Of a stretch of DNA of 36,614 bases, positions 1-6,628 are shown one piece after another; position 1 is the first letter of the stretch, and the number at the start of each line of letters is the position of its first letter. The notes beneath the pieces were generated by a model. That model was not told the DNA's origin and did not search any database. It was given only the letters and a program-made list of their open reading frames with translations. The stretch covers positions 1 through 36,614 of the forward strand of contig JACRHD010000016.1 of the NCBI GenBank assembly GCA_016234115.1, read 5' to 3'. Both the position numbers and the translations under genes were made by a program. Source of the stretch: Nitrospirota bacterium. Its GTDB lineage: Bacteria; Nitrospirota; Thermodesulfovibrionia; UBA6902.

Positions 1-237
1 CGCCGAACATGTCCGTATCGCGTCTACGGAAATCATCTGACATCAGGGGGGTCTCCCCCCCCACTGTCAGAAAAGGTCATCATAATTTGAAAAGGTCAGT
101 TTATTCCGGGATTATGGGCCGCTTTAATTCGAAAAACAACAATTGGCCTTTTCTCTTATTTTTTAACTCGGTGCCTCCGTGCCTCTGTGGTTAACTGCTT
201 TTTCTAAGATTATTGGTGCAAGAAGTTGTTGTTAAAA

Positions 238-437
238 TTAATTCTTCAGCCAGGAAGCCCTAAAAAAAGAATAGAATATTAAAACATAAATTAATAAGAA
301 GGTTGTCAATAGGCAGAAAATATTTTCACCACTTGATGCCGTCTCCACTCTTTGAAAAAGGCGACGATTGACAATAATGGCAATAAGTATTACTATTTTA
401 TTAAGTAATGCCTGAATAGGAAGGTAAGGTGAAATCA
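238..437 (-). pseudogene. Possible remnant of a membrane glycosyltransferase C-terminus
   Basis: The minus-strand frame ending at 238 encodes a hydrophobic stretch with two likely membrane segments. Between them lies the motif NRRLFQRV, followed by another hydrophobic block ending near FYSFFRASW. This arrangement resembles the C-terminal tail of certain family 2 glycosyltransferases, where a membrane helix is followed by an N-R-x-(F/Y) motif and a second helix. There is no room for the catalytic domain, because the frame runs into the antisense of the antitoxin gene at 440. If real, it is a truncated remnant left by rearrangement. The resemblance is from memory only, and chance cannot be excluded. 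Confidence 0.25.
368..409 (+). promoter_or_regulatory. Promoter and operator candidate of toxin-antitoxin operon
   Basis: A perfect -35 box TTGACA at 368-373 is followed, 17 bases later, by TACTAT at 391-396 (four of six matches to the -10 consensus). Transcription would start about 35-40 bases before the antitoxin ATG at 440. An inverted repeat ATTACT (389-394) / AGTAAT (404-409) overlaps the -10 box and is a natural place for the antitoxin to bind and repress its own operon, as AbrB/MazE-type antitoxins usually do. The boxes are seen; autoregulation is inferred. Confidence 0.55.
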
Positions 438-439
438 GG

Positions 440-694
440 ATGACAACCGCAGCAGTCAAGATCACAAGAAAAGGACAGGTTACCATTCCCAAGGAAATTC
501 GGGAAAAACTAAAAACCAATACCGTCTATTTCGAGGTAGTGGATGACACAGTTATAGTGAAGGCGGTAAAGGACGTTGCCGGTTCTCTCAGCGAATATGC
601 AAAGAATGTGAAAGCCGGAACCTCGATGAGGAAGCTGAAAGAAAAGGCATGGGAGGAGGCGGTTCGTGAAAAAGCCGGCAAAAAGTCTTCCTGA
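440..694 (+). CDS. AbrB/MazE-family antitoxin
   Basis: This 84-residue protein has the swapped-hairpin AbrB-type DNA-binding signature in its first half: ITRKGQVTIPKEIREKL at about residues 8-24. The C-terminal half is charged and probably forms the extended segment that wraps around the partner toxin. It would bind and neutralise the PIN-domain toxin encoded next and repress the shared promoter. The start ATG follows an AAGGTGA-like ribosome site. Its end overlaps the toxin gene by 29 bases, the usual arrangement for coupled translation in VapBC-type pairs. Family membership is clear; the exact partner specificity is not visible. Confidence 0.88.
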   Translation: MTTAAVKITRKGQVTIPKEIREKLKTNTVYFEVVDDTVIVKAVKDVAGSLSEYAKNVKAGTSMRKLKEKAWEEAVREKAGKKSS

Positions 695-1076
695 TACAAA
701 TACCATAGTCCGCTACCTTGTGAAAGATGATATCTCCCTATACACTAAGGCCAAGGACTTCTTTGATAGGCTAAAAAATGGAAGTATTAAGGCCATAATC
801 CTCGAAAGTGTCATTGCCGAGTGTATCTACGTCCTGACAAAAATTTACCAGGTGCCAAGGGAGAGGGCTGCTCAAAGCCTGATCGATATTCTGCACTATA
901 AAGGAATTGCAAATGACGACCAGAAAGAACTCATTCTTGCATTATCCCTTTTTTCGAAACAGGGACTGGATATCGTTGATTCTATTTTATACTCAAAGGC
1001 TACTGAAAGCGGAGATCATCTTTTTACATTCGACGCAGAATTAAACAAGCTTGCAAAACGAGTATCACCCACTTAG
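666..1076 (+). CDS. PIN-domain ribonuclease toxin (VapC-type)
   Basis: This 136-residue PIN-domain protein is the expected partner of the preceding antitoxin. The acidic metal-binding residues of the fold are visible: D10 in the LPDTN motif, E52 in VIAEC, D105 in DIVDS (with D102 nearby) and D123 in TFDAEL. Family members are Mg-dependent RNases that cleave tRNA or rRNA and block translation when free of antitoxin. The start is GTG at 666, preceded by GGAGG six bases upstream, and it lies inside the antitoxin gene. All catalytic acids are present, so it is probably active. The RNA target cannot be read from the sequence. Confidence 0.88.
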   Translation: MKKPAKSLPDTNTIVRYLVKDDISLYTKAKDFFDRLKNGSIKAIILESVIAECIYVLTKIYQVPRERAAQSLIDILHYKGIANDDQKELILALSLFSKQGLDIVDSILYSKATESGDHLFTFDAELNKLAKRVSPT

Positions 1077-1154
1077 GTTTCAGGAAATTCTACGCCGCAT
1101 TCTGTATCAACCAGGTTCTAAATTCATCAATAAAGGGACGCCAGCCTAATTCGA

Positions 1155-1192
1155 GGGTTATTCCGGGTTTCCGGAATAACCCTTATTTATTT
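1155..1192 (+). terminator. Rho-independent terminator of toxin-antitoxin operon
   Basis: A perfect 12-base stem GGGTTATTCCGG / CCGGAATAACCC with a four-base loop is followed by a T-rich tract (TTATTTATTTT). It lies about 80 bases after the toxin stop codon on the same strand. The stem is fairly A/T-containing and the tract is interrupted by A, so strength is uncertain. The stem also resembles the CCGGAATAA/CCGGATTATT motif of other intergenic repeats in this window. Confidence 0.6.
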
Positions 1193-1418
1193 TCGATAGC
1201 TCTATGGACGAACCATATCACTGTTTTTTTATTTCTCCGATTCTAAATATAGTTATGCGGGATCTTTTTCTCTCTGTTTTTTTGAACATGAGAGGCGACA
1301 TATCATGCCTCAGCGGCAAAATTATCAAGCTATCATGATGGAAATATATTTTGCCGATTCCTCTCTTTTCAGGGAAGAAATAAAAAACCAGGTCTCTATT
1401 TTTGATTGCGCCATCCAG

Positions 1419-1478
1419 GCCTCGGGGCTGAAGGTGCGCAAAGGACGAAATCTGCCGGGTCTGCTTCTTGAGGAAGGA
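1419..1478 (+). repeat. Degenerate direct repeat, copy 1
   Basis: About 60 bases starting GCCTCGGGGCTGAAGG match a second copy at 1753-1811 with roughly one mismatch in five and one single-base gap. Both run through a CTGCCGGG(T/G)CTGCTT core. No protein or RNA function is evident. It could be the decayed remains of a duplicated gene end or an intergenic repeat family. Confidence 0.55.
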
Positions 1479-1483
1479 AGAAG

Positions 1484-1570
1484 GAGGATGCCGATATGAT
1501 TTTAAAACTATCGCTCAAAAAGCCGGAGGCCTTTTGACCTCAACCATGTCCCCACAATATCGGCATCCTC
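1484..1570. repeat. 14-base perfect inverted repeat
   Basis: GAGGATGCCGATAT at 1484-1497 is matched exactly by its reverse complement at 1557-1570, with 59 bases between. It could form a long-looped cruciform or RNA hairpin, or mark the ends of a very small decayed mobile element. No promoter or gene is attached to it. Confidence 0.55.
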
Positions 1571-1752
1571 GATATTTATTGATGCTGACAAATAAGAGTA
1601 ACCCTCTATCAGGAAAGGTCCTTACCATCAGGTCGCAGAATATGGCAGTTGTATGAGATATTATCGCAGCCGTCTTGTCCCCGCAAGGCATTGCCTATTA
1701 AACCATATTTTTATATGGTTATGTCAACAGTCGGAAAAAATAATTTAATAAT

Positions 1753-1811
1753 GCCTCAGGGCTGAAGGAGCGAACGGGCGAAAGCTGCCGGGGCTGCTTA
1801 TTAATGAAGGA
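1753..1811 (+). repeat. Degenerate direct repeat, copy 2
   Basis: Second copy of the roughly 60-base repeat at 1419-1478, in the same orientation and about 275 bases downstream. Alignment by eye shows conserved blocks GGGCTGAAGG, CGAAA, CTGCCGGG and CTGCTT. The two copies flank an inverted repeat and a small hairpin. Confidence 0.55.
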
Positions 1812-1834
1812 GTGCTTGTTTCGGACTCGCCGCA

Positions 1835-1881
1835 CCCGGATTCATAAACTCCGGGAGTACGATATTTGTGAATAATCCGGG
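1835..1881. repeat. Intergenic CCGGATT inverted-repeat element, short copy
   Basis: This 47-base copy begins CCCGGATT and ends AATCCGGG, so the ends are inverted. Inside it carries CATAAACTCCGG and ACGATATTTGTGAATAAT, both also found, further apart, in the longer copy at 12489-12587. It looks like an internally deleted version of that element. Confidence 0.6.
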
Positions 1882-1907
1882 CGAGGTCAGGTTGGGATTT
1901 CAAAAAA

Positions 1908-1948
1908 GCAGGACTCCCGGTCACATCCCCCGAGACCGGGAGTCCTGC
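1908..1948 (-). terminator. Strong rho-independent terminator of the 1964-4207 gene
   Basis: A perfect 15-base stem, GCAGGACTCCCGGTC at 1908-1922 paired with 1934-1948, has an 11-base loop. On the minus strand it is followed by six Ts (1902-1907 read as A on the plus strand). It starts 16 bases after the stop codon of the secreted protein gene. Length, GC content and T-tract all fit an intrinsic terminator. Confidence 0.88.
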
Positions 1949-1963
1949 GATTCCTCTAAACGG

Positions 1964-4207
1964 CTATTGTATTATCCTCAGCGCCACTGGAGGGGCCGGA
2001 GGGATTGTATCCGTAAAGCCGGAGAGAAGCGCTGTTTGCCAGTTTGATGCATTCTCAAAACCACCCGTGATATCCGGCGTCATAATGCTGTAAACTCCGG
2101 CAGCGTCTTTATCATTAAGCGCAACGCTCAGGCCGATTAATTCATTATTAAAAGGCATTGAATAATACCCTATGGATGTCCAGGGGATTTTAACTTCTAT
2201 AGTATACCCTCCGTCCGTATCAGCATTGTTATTTGCAGTACCGTTGAATTTTACCGCCGATTGCCAGGTCCCATTCCATGAGCCGGAAGGAATGCCGGAA
2301 GAAGTTCCCTGAGAGTCATATTTTGTGTTTAAGATGTTGATGATACCGTGATAATCATCCGGAAGCATATAAGCGGAATTCGGGGTGCTCGATCCTCCGC
2401 CATCATTCAACGTGTCTATAAACCATTCAATCGAATCTTCTGTCCATACTCTGCCGTCTCTGGAAGTTACCGATGCGTTCAGTTGAGTGTCCGTTACACT
2501 GATTCCAAGATATAAGGCCTCCGAATCCCATAATGATTTAACGGTAACAATATTCCCTCCGGACAAAGGTGAAAAACTGATCTCGTCGGCCAGGTCATAT
2601 TCACCGAGGTCCCCGTCAATTGCAGGAGACACGTCTGCCGTGAGAATACTGAGAGAGGCAGTGTCGGTGTAATCAGAACAGCTCTGGACCAGGACAGGAT
2701 TTCCACCGGTGCATCCCGCCGGATATGAAGAGGTCAAAGTTCTGGACCGGGAACCGCCGGGCAGGCATTCGCTCCATGCCGAATAGGTGAAGGAAGTGCA
2801 TGTCTGTGCGCCTGATACGGGAGCTAACTCTGCGAGATAAGAACCGCGACCTTCCCAATTATTCCCTGTCACACTATAGTTATACCCACGATCTGCGCGG
2901 GTATATTTGCCGTTTGTTCCGTGAAAAAAAATATATTCCGCATTAGGGCTGATTGTTGGTGATGGCATATTATGATAATTTACTATGCCGGAAGGATGGC
3001 TCCAAATTGCTGCGCTTGGGCGGGATACTAACAGATTCAGAGTAAAACAGCCATCGCATATTTTATTAGTTGGCTGCGTTTCCGCATAGTTCCTGTCGAA
3101 GAATACTTGGTAAATCCGCTCGTCTCCAATGAGAGGATTCGATCTAGTTGAGCTGCGCACCCAAGGATATGTGGTAGAGTTTCCCGCGATGTAATAGTCA
3201 TTCGATGAACGGGAATCAATGTGTGTAAGGTCAATAACACTGCTCATTTCCGTTGTCTCTTGCCAACAATAAGCAGAATAGCAACTCTCGCTGCTTGCAC
3301 ATTTCCCTCCGCTATTATCGTTCTTTATTCCATAATGGGACGAATACGACCAAAGTCCATCTGGAGCAGATGAACCGTGAATAGTATGCGGATATGGATA
3401 CCAAACCTGGTCAAAGTCACAACTTTGTATCATCTCTTCACGTATCTTTGTCGGATTCGCAAAATTGTTATCACGATCAGTGAACACTCTAAAAGTACTC
3501 CCGCTTGTGGGGTCGCTGTAATCAATGTCAATAATTATTTCATGTTGATGTCCAAGGCTTCCCGTCGCCGCATCTTTAGTAAATCCTATGATATGCGCTT
3601 TGGGATATGAACCATAAGAGATTATTGGCGTTAATTTTCCTGTATCGACATTATAGGCGACTAACTTATACTGATGGCCTGAACATACTCCGCTATTGCC
3701 TTCACACAAAGCATACATTATGTTTGTCTCGCCGGAATAAGGACTCCACACGCCTCTAAAGTCAAAAGAATTGGGTAGTTCAAACGTGTTATTATCCCAA
3801 TCAACTAATGACGAATTGCCGGATGCATTATCAAGGTCTAACTCCTGCAAAGTCGCCTGCGCTGCGGACTCGGCAACACAATTACTTTTTAAACAGCCCC
3901 AGATAAGACCTCTGCCTGTATTTCTTGCGTTAGGGAAACTGCCCGGAAAAGCGGGGTGGTAGATAATGTTTCCCCCCTTGTCTTTTATCCCGGCTTCATC
4001 CAAAAAAACTCTCGAATTATCGATATTAAAGGGATTTCGTTCGGATTGGCCCGTATTATCCATATCATAAGCCGGATGAGATATTCTGTGAATTCTTGTT
4101 ACTGTCAGTTTATCATTTTCAAGTGCGGATACCGACGTTGCCACCAGTAATAGTGTCAATGCCAAAGACGTTAAACTGATTTTTTGCGAATGAAACAAAG
4201 ACTTCAT
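1964..4207 (-). CDS. Secreted protein with TSP1-like and CBM9-like domains
   Basis: This 747-residue protein has a Sec signal peptide (hydrophobic core about residues 10-26, probable cleavage after SVSA28). Residues about 30-465 form a large region rich in Tyr, Trp and paired Cys with a PSPTISPNAEYIFF segment, suggestive of a beta-propeller but not assignable. Residues about 469-511 (SAWSECLPGG ... C) resemble a thrombospondin type 1 repeat. Residues about 518-730 (AIDGDLGEY, LWDSEALYLGI, DSIEWFID) match the CBM9-like/DOMON fold that binds sugars or haem. The tail ends PPAPPVALRIIQ, like linker tails of other secreted proteins. AGGAGG lies four bases before the ATG. It is a single-gene unit with its own promoter and terminator, and may act on or bind the polysaccharide made next door; that is inference. 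Confidence 0.72.
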   Translation of the reverse strand: MKSLFHSQKISLTSLALTLLLVATSVSALENDKLTVTRIHRISHPAYDMDNTGQSERNPFNIDNSRVFLDEAGIKDKGGNIIYHPAFPGSFPNARNTGRGLIWGCLKSNCVAESAAQATLQELDLDNASGNSSLVDWDNNTFELPNSFDFRGVWSPYSGETNIMYALCEGNSGVCSGHQYKLVAYNVDTGKLTPIISYGSYPKAHIIGFTKDAATGSLGHQHEIIIDIDYSDPTSGSTFRVFTDRDNNFANPTKIREEMIQSCDFDQVWYPYPHTIHGSSAPDGLWSYSSHYGIKNDNSGGKCASSESCYSAYCWQETTEMSSVIDLTHIDSRSSNDYYIAGNSTTYPWVRSSTRSNPLIGDERIYQVFFDRNYAETQPTNKICDGCFTLNLLVSRPSAAIWSHPSGIVNYHNMPSPTISPNAEYIFFHGTNGKYTRADRGYNYSVTGNNWEGRGSYLAELAPVSGAQTCTSFTYSAWSECLPGGSRSRTLTSSYPAGCTGGNPVLVQSCSDYTDTASLSILTADVSPAIDGDLGEYDLADEISFSPLSGGNIVTVKSLWDSEALYLGISVTDTQLNASVTSRDGRVWTEDSIEWFIDTLNDGGGSSTPNSAYMLPDDYHGIINILNTKYDSQGTSSGIPSGSWNGTWQSAVKFNGTANNNADTDGGYTIEVKIPWTSIGYYSMPFNNELIGLSVALNDKDAAGVYSIMTPDITGGFENASNWQTALLSGFTDTIPPAPPVALRIIQ

Positions 4208-4265
4208 ACTTCCTCCTGCGCAATGGCACTTCTAATATGAATGTGCCTTAATTGTGTCCTTGCAA

Positions 4266-4309
4266 ATGATAACAATAATGACCACAATTAAATAGTGATG
4301 CAAATCACA
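4266..4309 (-). promoter_or_regulatory. CRP/FNR-type site and -10 box upstream of secreted protein gene
   Basis: Reading on the minus strand, TGTGATTTGCATCACT (4309-4294) matches the TGTGA-N6-TCACA consensus at nine of ten positions. It is also a perfect GTGAT-N4-ATCAC palindrome. TATCAT at 4271-4266 matches the -10 consensus at five of six positions. A start near 4259 would place the palindrome centre close to -42, the class II activator position for CRP/FNR-family regulators. This suggests activated, condition-dependent expression of the 1964-4207 gene. Which family member binds cannot be told. Confidence 0.55.
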
Positions 4310-4411
4310 ATAGGCTGGAAGGAAAGGCAAGAGAAGGTTTCTGCAGATTAATGAGGTCGAAGGCCCAAGTAATCAGATTCCCGGAATAGTGATGAAAATT
4401 ATTGGGTTACA

Positions 4412-4999
4412 TTAGAAATTAAAAATTGTCTTCAGTATTAAGCAGACATCTGAAAATATATTTTTTCGATTTTCGATGTATTGAGATGAAAGCCTGATTT
4501 TTGACGGCAGGACTATGTTTATGTAGTCTTCTTCCCAATTGGTCGATAAAGCAAGCGCCTTCTCCTCTTCCGAGTATTTGATCGATGCCGGATCGGTTAT
4601 GCCCGGACGGATCTGCAAAAGCTTTGCATAATCACTCTTAAACATTTCAACGTATTTCCTTACCTCCGGCCTCGGCCCGACAAAACTCATATCGCCTTTC
4701 AGCACATTTATTAACTGGGGCAGCTCGTCGATTTTATATTTTCTCAGAAACTTCCCTGCTCTTGTGACCCTCTTGTCCCCGCTCACTGTTATTTGAGGGC
4801 CGGTCATCGGCGCGTCGTTCTCCATAGTCCTGAATTTATAAATTCCAAACTCCTTAAAATTTCTCCCTACCCGTATCTGCCGGAATATCACAGGCCCCTT
4901 GCTGTCCAGTTTTACGGCTATGGCGACTATCGCAAGGAAAGGCGAAAGAACAACCAGTCCGGCGCCTGAAAAAAAGATATCAAAGATGCGTTTCAACAT
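4412..4999 (-). CDS. Small phosphoglycosyl transferase (bacterial sugar transferase)
   Basis: This 195-residue monotopic phosphoglycosyl transferase of the PglC/WbaP catalytic family would transfer a sugar-1-phosphate from a nucleotide sugar to undecaprenyl phosphate at the inner membrane face, priming repeat-unit synthesis. A re-entrant N-terminal hydrophobic helix covers residues about 5-28, followed by the basic GPVIFRQIRVGR segment, KFRTM at 55-59, the catalytic Asp91-Glu92 pair in KIDELPQLINVLKGDMSFVGPRPE, and the closing PRPE motif at 109-112. Its length matches the short form without the extra membrane domain of WbaP. Its ATG shares one base with the stop codon of the preceding gene (TAATG), so translation is coupled. 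The substrate is not visible; the adjoining aminotransferase and formyltransferase suggest an amino sugar. Confidence 0.92.
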   Translation of the reverse strand: MLKRIFDIFFSGAGLVVLSPFLAIVAIAVKLDSKGPVIFRQIRVGRNFKEFGIYKFRTMENDAPMTGPQITVSGDKRVTRAGKFLRKYKIDELPQLINVLKGDMSFVGPRPEVRKYVEMFKSDYAKLLQIRPGITDPASIKYSEEEKALALSTNWEEDYINIVLPSKIRLSSQYIENRKNIFSDVCLILKTIFNF

Positions 5000-5406
5000 T
5001 AATACTTGTCCGGGAATTGATTTTTAGTGAGGGAAGTCGGATACTTCCATGTCAGCGATTTCTGAAGGGACAAGAGCATACGTTCGCACTCATTACAGTT
5101 ATGAATTAAACCCGTATACGTGAGTTTATCAATATAACTCTTCTGCAGAGACATTCTGAGATGGTGCCTGGTTCCTCTGAGCTCCTTCAATGCCTGTTTA
5201 ATCCCTTCGAGGGAGCTGTTTATGTTCTTATTGTTCCAGTTCTCTATAATGCTTGAGGGCGCCGAGTTGGAAGACTTTCTCAACTGGGACCCCAACTCGT
5301 GCAATTCAAATTCAGGAAATTCAAATGTGAGATTGCTGATTTCCAGGTGCAGGCTACAGAGTTTCTTGTATACTTCCAAGTCTTCGGGGATTCCTATTTT
5401 TTGCAT
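4999..5406 (-). CDS. Four-helix-bundle protein (S23/23S-IVS-type)
   Basis: This 135-residue protein matches the small four-helix-bundle family first known from 23S rRNA intervening sequences: a PEDLEVYKKLCSLHLEI start, a SQLRKSSNSAPSSIIENW segment, and an ELRGTRHHLRMSLQKSYID third helix. The molecular role of the family is unknown; members often sit singly among polysaccharide genes. Its start lies 53 bases inside the end of the aminotransferase gene, and its stop overlaps the start of the sugar transferase, so it is wedged between two cooperating enzymes. That pattern suggests a late insertion that has become co-translated. The start ATG is supported by the family's usual N-terminal motif. 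Confidence 0.8.
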   Translation of the reverse strand: MQKIGIPEDLEVYKKLCSLHLEISNLTFEFPEFELHELGSQLRKSSNSAPSSIIENWNNKNINSSLEGIKQALKELRGTRHHLRMSLQKSYIDKLTYTGLIHNCNECERMLLSLQKSLTWKYPTSLTKNQFPDKY

Positions 5407-6601
5407 GTCTTGCGTCCTCCTCTCTAAACTTTCCTCTTGAATTCCGGGTGACTATATCGGTGACTGCCTCGACTACACTCCTGACTTCTTCATCCGTCAT
5501 CATCGGATAAATCGGGAGGGTCACAATCTTCTGGAATATTTCATAAGCAATGGGGAAATCTCCCGGGGAGAAACCATAAGTGTTGCGGTAATAGGGATGG
5601 ATATGCAGCGGTATGAAATGGACTGACGTACCTATCCCTCTGCTCTTTAGCTCTGCCATGAATCTATCTCTGTTAATGGTAAGGCGTTCAGGATTCAGTT
5701 TAATTACATATAAATGCCAGCTATGCTGAATATTACTGCTTTCAGCGGGAATTGAGAGTTGAGGCAGCTCTCCAAAGGCCTCATTGTATCTGGATGCAAT
5801 CTGACTTCTCCGCAGCAGCAGAGAGTCCGCCTTTCTGAGCTGGGCGATTCCCAAGGCGGCAGCCATATCGGTCATGTTGTATTTGTAGCCCGGGGCGGTA
5901 ATTTCATAATACCAGTTGCCTTCGGCAGAGTACCTCTTCCAGGCGTCTTTACTTATTCCATGGAGACTCATGATCCTCATTCTATCGGCCCATTCCTGAT
6001 TATCCGTGACCGCCATCCCGCCCTCTCCCGTAGTGATGTTCTTGTTCGCATAAAAGCTGAAGCAGGTAATGTCGCTGATGGTGCCGATATTCTTGTCTTT
6101 ATACTTGCCGGGCAGTATGTGGGCCGCGTCCTCAACGACCCTGAGATCATGTTTGCCCGCAATTTCAAGAAGCGGGTCCATGTCACAGGAATGACCGGCA
6201 AAATGCACGGGTATGACGGCCCTGATTTTGTAGCCTCTTTCGGCAAGCGACTCAATGGTCTCCTCCAGCTTCGCTACGTCCATATTCATCGTGTCGGGCT
6301 CTATGTCCACAAAGACCGGCCTCGCGTTGAAATATCTGACGACCTCGGCAGTCGCGGCAAACGTCATGGGTGACGTAATTACGGCTTCGCCTTCCTTCAA
6401 CCCGATCGCCTCCAGCGCCAGATGAAGGGCCGCGGTGCATGAATTTACTGCGACCGCATGCTTGCAGCCGATGTATTCCGCAAACAGCCGTTCAAAATCC
6501 TTGCATTTTGATCCGGTAGTAAGCCAGCCGGACTTCAACGAGTCGACAACTTCAGATATCTCGTCTTCTGTGATATAAGGTCTGTGAAAGGGAATCAGCA
6601 T
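5354..6601 (-). CDS. DegT/DnrJ/EryC1/StrS-family sugar aminotransferase
   Basis: This 415-residue PLP-dependent aminotransferase would convert a nucleotide-linked keto sugar to an amino sugar with glutamate as amino donor. The fold-type I markers are present: NSCTAALHLAL at about 53-63 for phosphate binding, Asp158 in VVEDAAH for the pyridine nitrogen, and Lys187 in SFYANKNITTGEGG as Schiff-base lysine. It is closest in style to ArnB/PseC/PerA-type enzymes. The last 20 or so residues are basic and overlap the four-helix-bundle gene, and look like an extension created by that insertion. The formyltransferase gene lies 27 bases upstream, so this enzyme probably makes the amine that is then formylated. 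The exact sugar is not readable. Confidence 0.92.
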   Translation of the reverse strand: MLIPFHRPYITEDEISEVVDSLKSGWLTTGSKCKDFERLFAEYIGCKHAVAVNSCTAALHLALEAIGLKEGEAVITSPMTFAATAEVVRYFNARPVFVDIEPDTMNMDVAKLEETIESLAERGYKIRAVIPVHFAGHSCDMDPLLEIAGKHDLRVVEDAAHILPGKYKDKNIGTISDITCFSFYANKNITTGEGGMAVTDNQEWADRMRIMSLHGISKDAWKRYSAEGNWYYEITAPGYKYNMTDMAAALGIAQLRKADSLLLRRSQIASRYNEAFGELPQLSIPAESSNIQHSWHLYVIKLNPERLTINRDRFMAELKSRGIGTSVHFIPLHIHPYYRNTYGFSPGDFPIAYEIFQKIVTLPIYPMMTDEEVRSVVEAVTDIVTRNSRGKFREEDARHAKNRNPRRLGSIQETL

Positions 6602-6628
6602 GATGGTCCGTTATTGTCAATCTCCGTT

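Larger units (their letters stand above)
1..439. other. Non-coding region upstream of toxin-antitoxin pair
   Basis: No convincing intact gene is visible. The stretch holds a G-run/C-run hairpin (about 46-60), two direct copies of AAAAGGTCA (71-79 and 90-98), and a short period-like motif at 166-194 that reads on the minus strand as successive CACAGAG, CACGGAG and CACCGAG units. It also holds a possible minus-strand gene remnant (238-437) and the promoter of the toxin-antitoxin operon (368-409). The paired AAAAGGTCA copies next to a TGTCAG could be the end of an old IS21-type element. That is a guess, because no transposase is present. Confidence 0.4.
1077..1963. other. Non-coding stretch with repeats and two terminators
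   Basis: No convincing gene lies between the PIN toxin and the minus-strand gene ending at 1964. The stretch holds the toxin-antitoxin terminator (1155-1192), a degenerate direct repeat pair (1419-1478 and 1753-1811), a 14-base inverted repeat (1484-1497 and 1557-1570), and a small hairpin with 8-base arms (1701-1720). It also holds one copy of the intergenic element also found at 12489 (1835-1881) and the terminator of the minus-strand gene (1908-1948). Short open frames at 1305 and 1468 cross these repeats and look accidental. Confidence 0.6.

Noticed and set aside
9-194. 61-residue plus-strand open frame at the left edge
   Set aside because: It crosses the G/C hairpin and the CACAGAG-type motif, and its composition does not resemble a real protein.
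1305-1656. Two small plus-strand open frames (1305-1499 and 1468-1656)
   Set aside because: They run across a degenerate direct repeat and an inverted repeat, overlap each other in different frames and have no recognisable protein features or ribosome sites.
5759-6373. 204-residue plus-strand open frame opposite the aminotransferase
   Set aside because: It is the antisense of a gene with complete PLP-enzyme motifs, and the translated product has no recognisable features.
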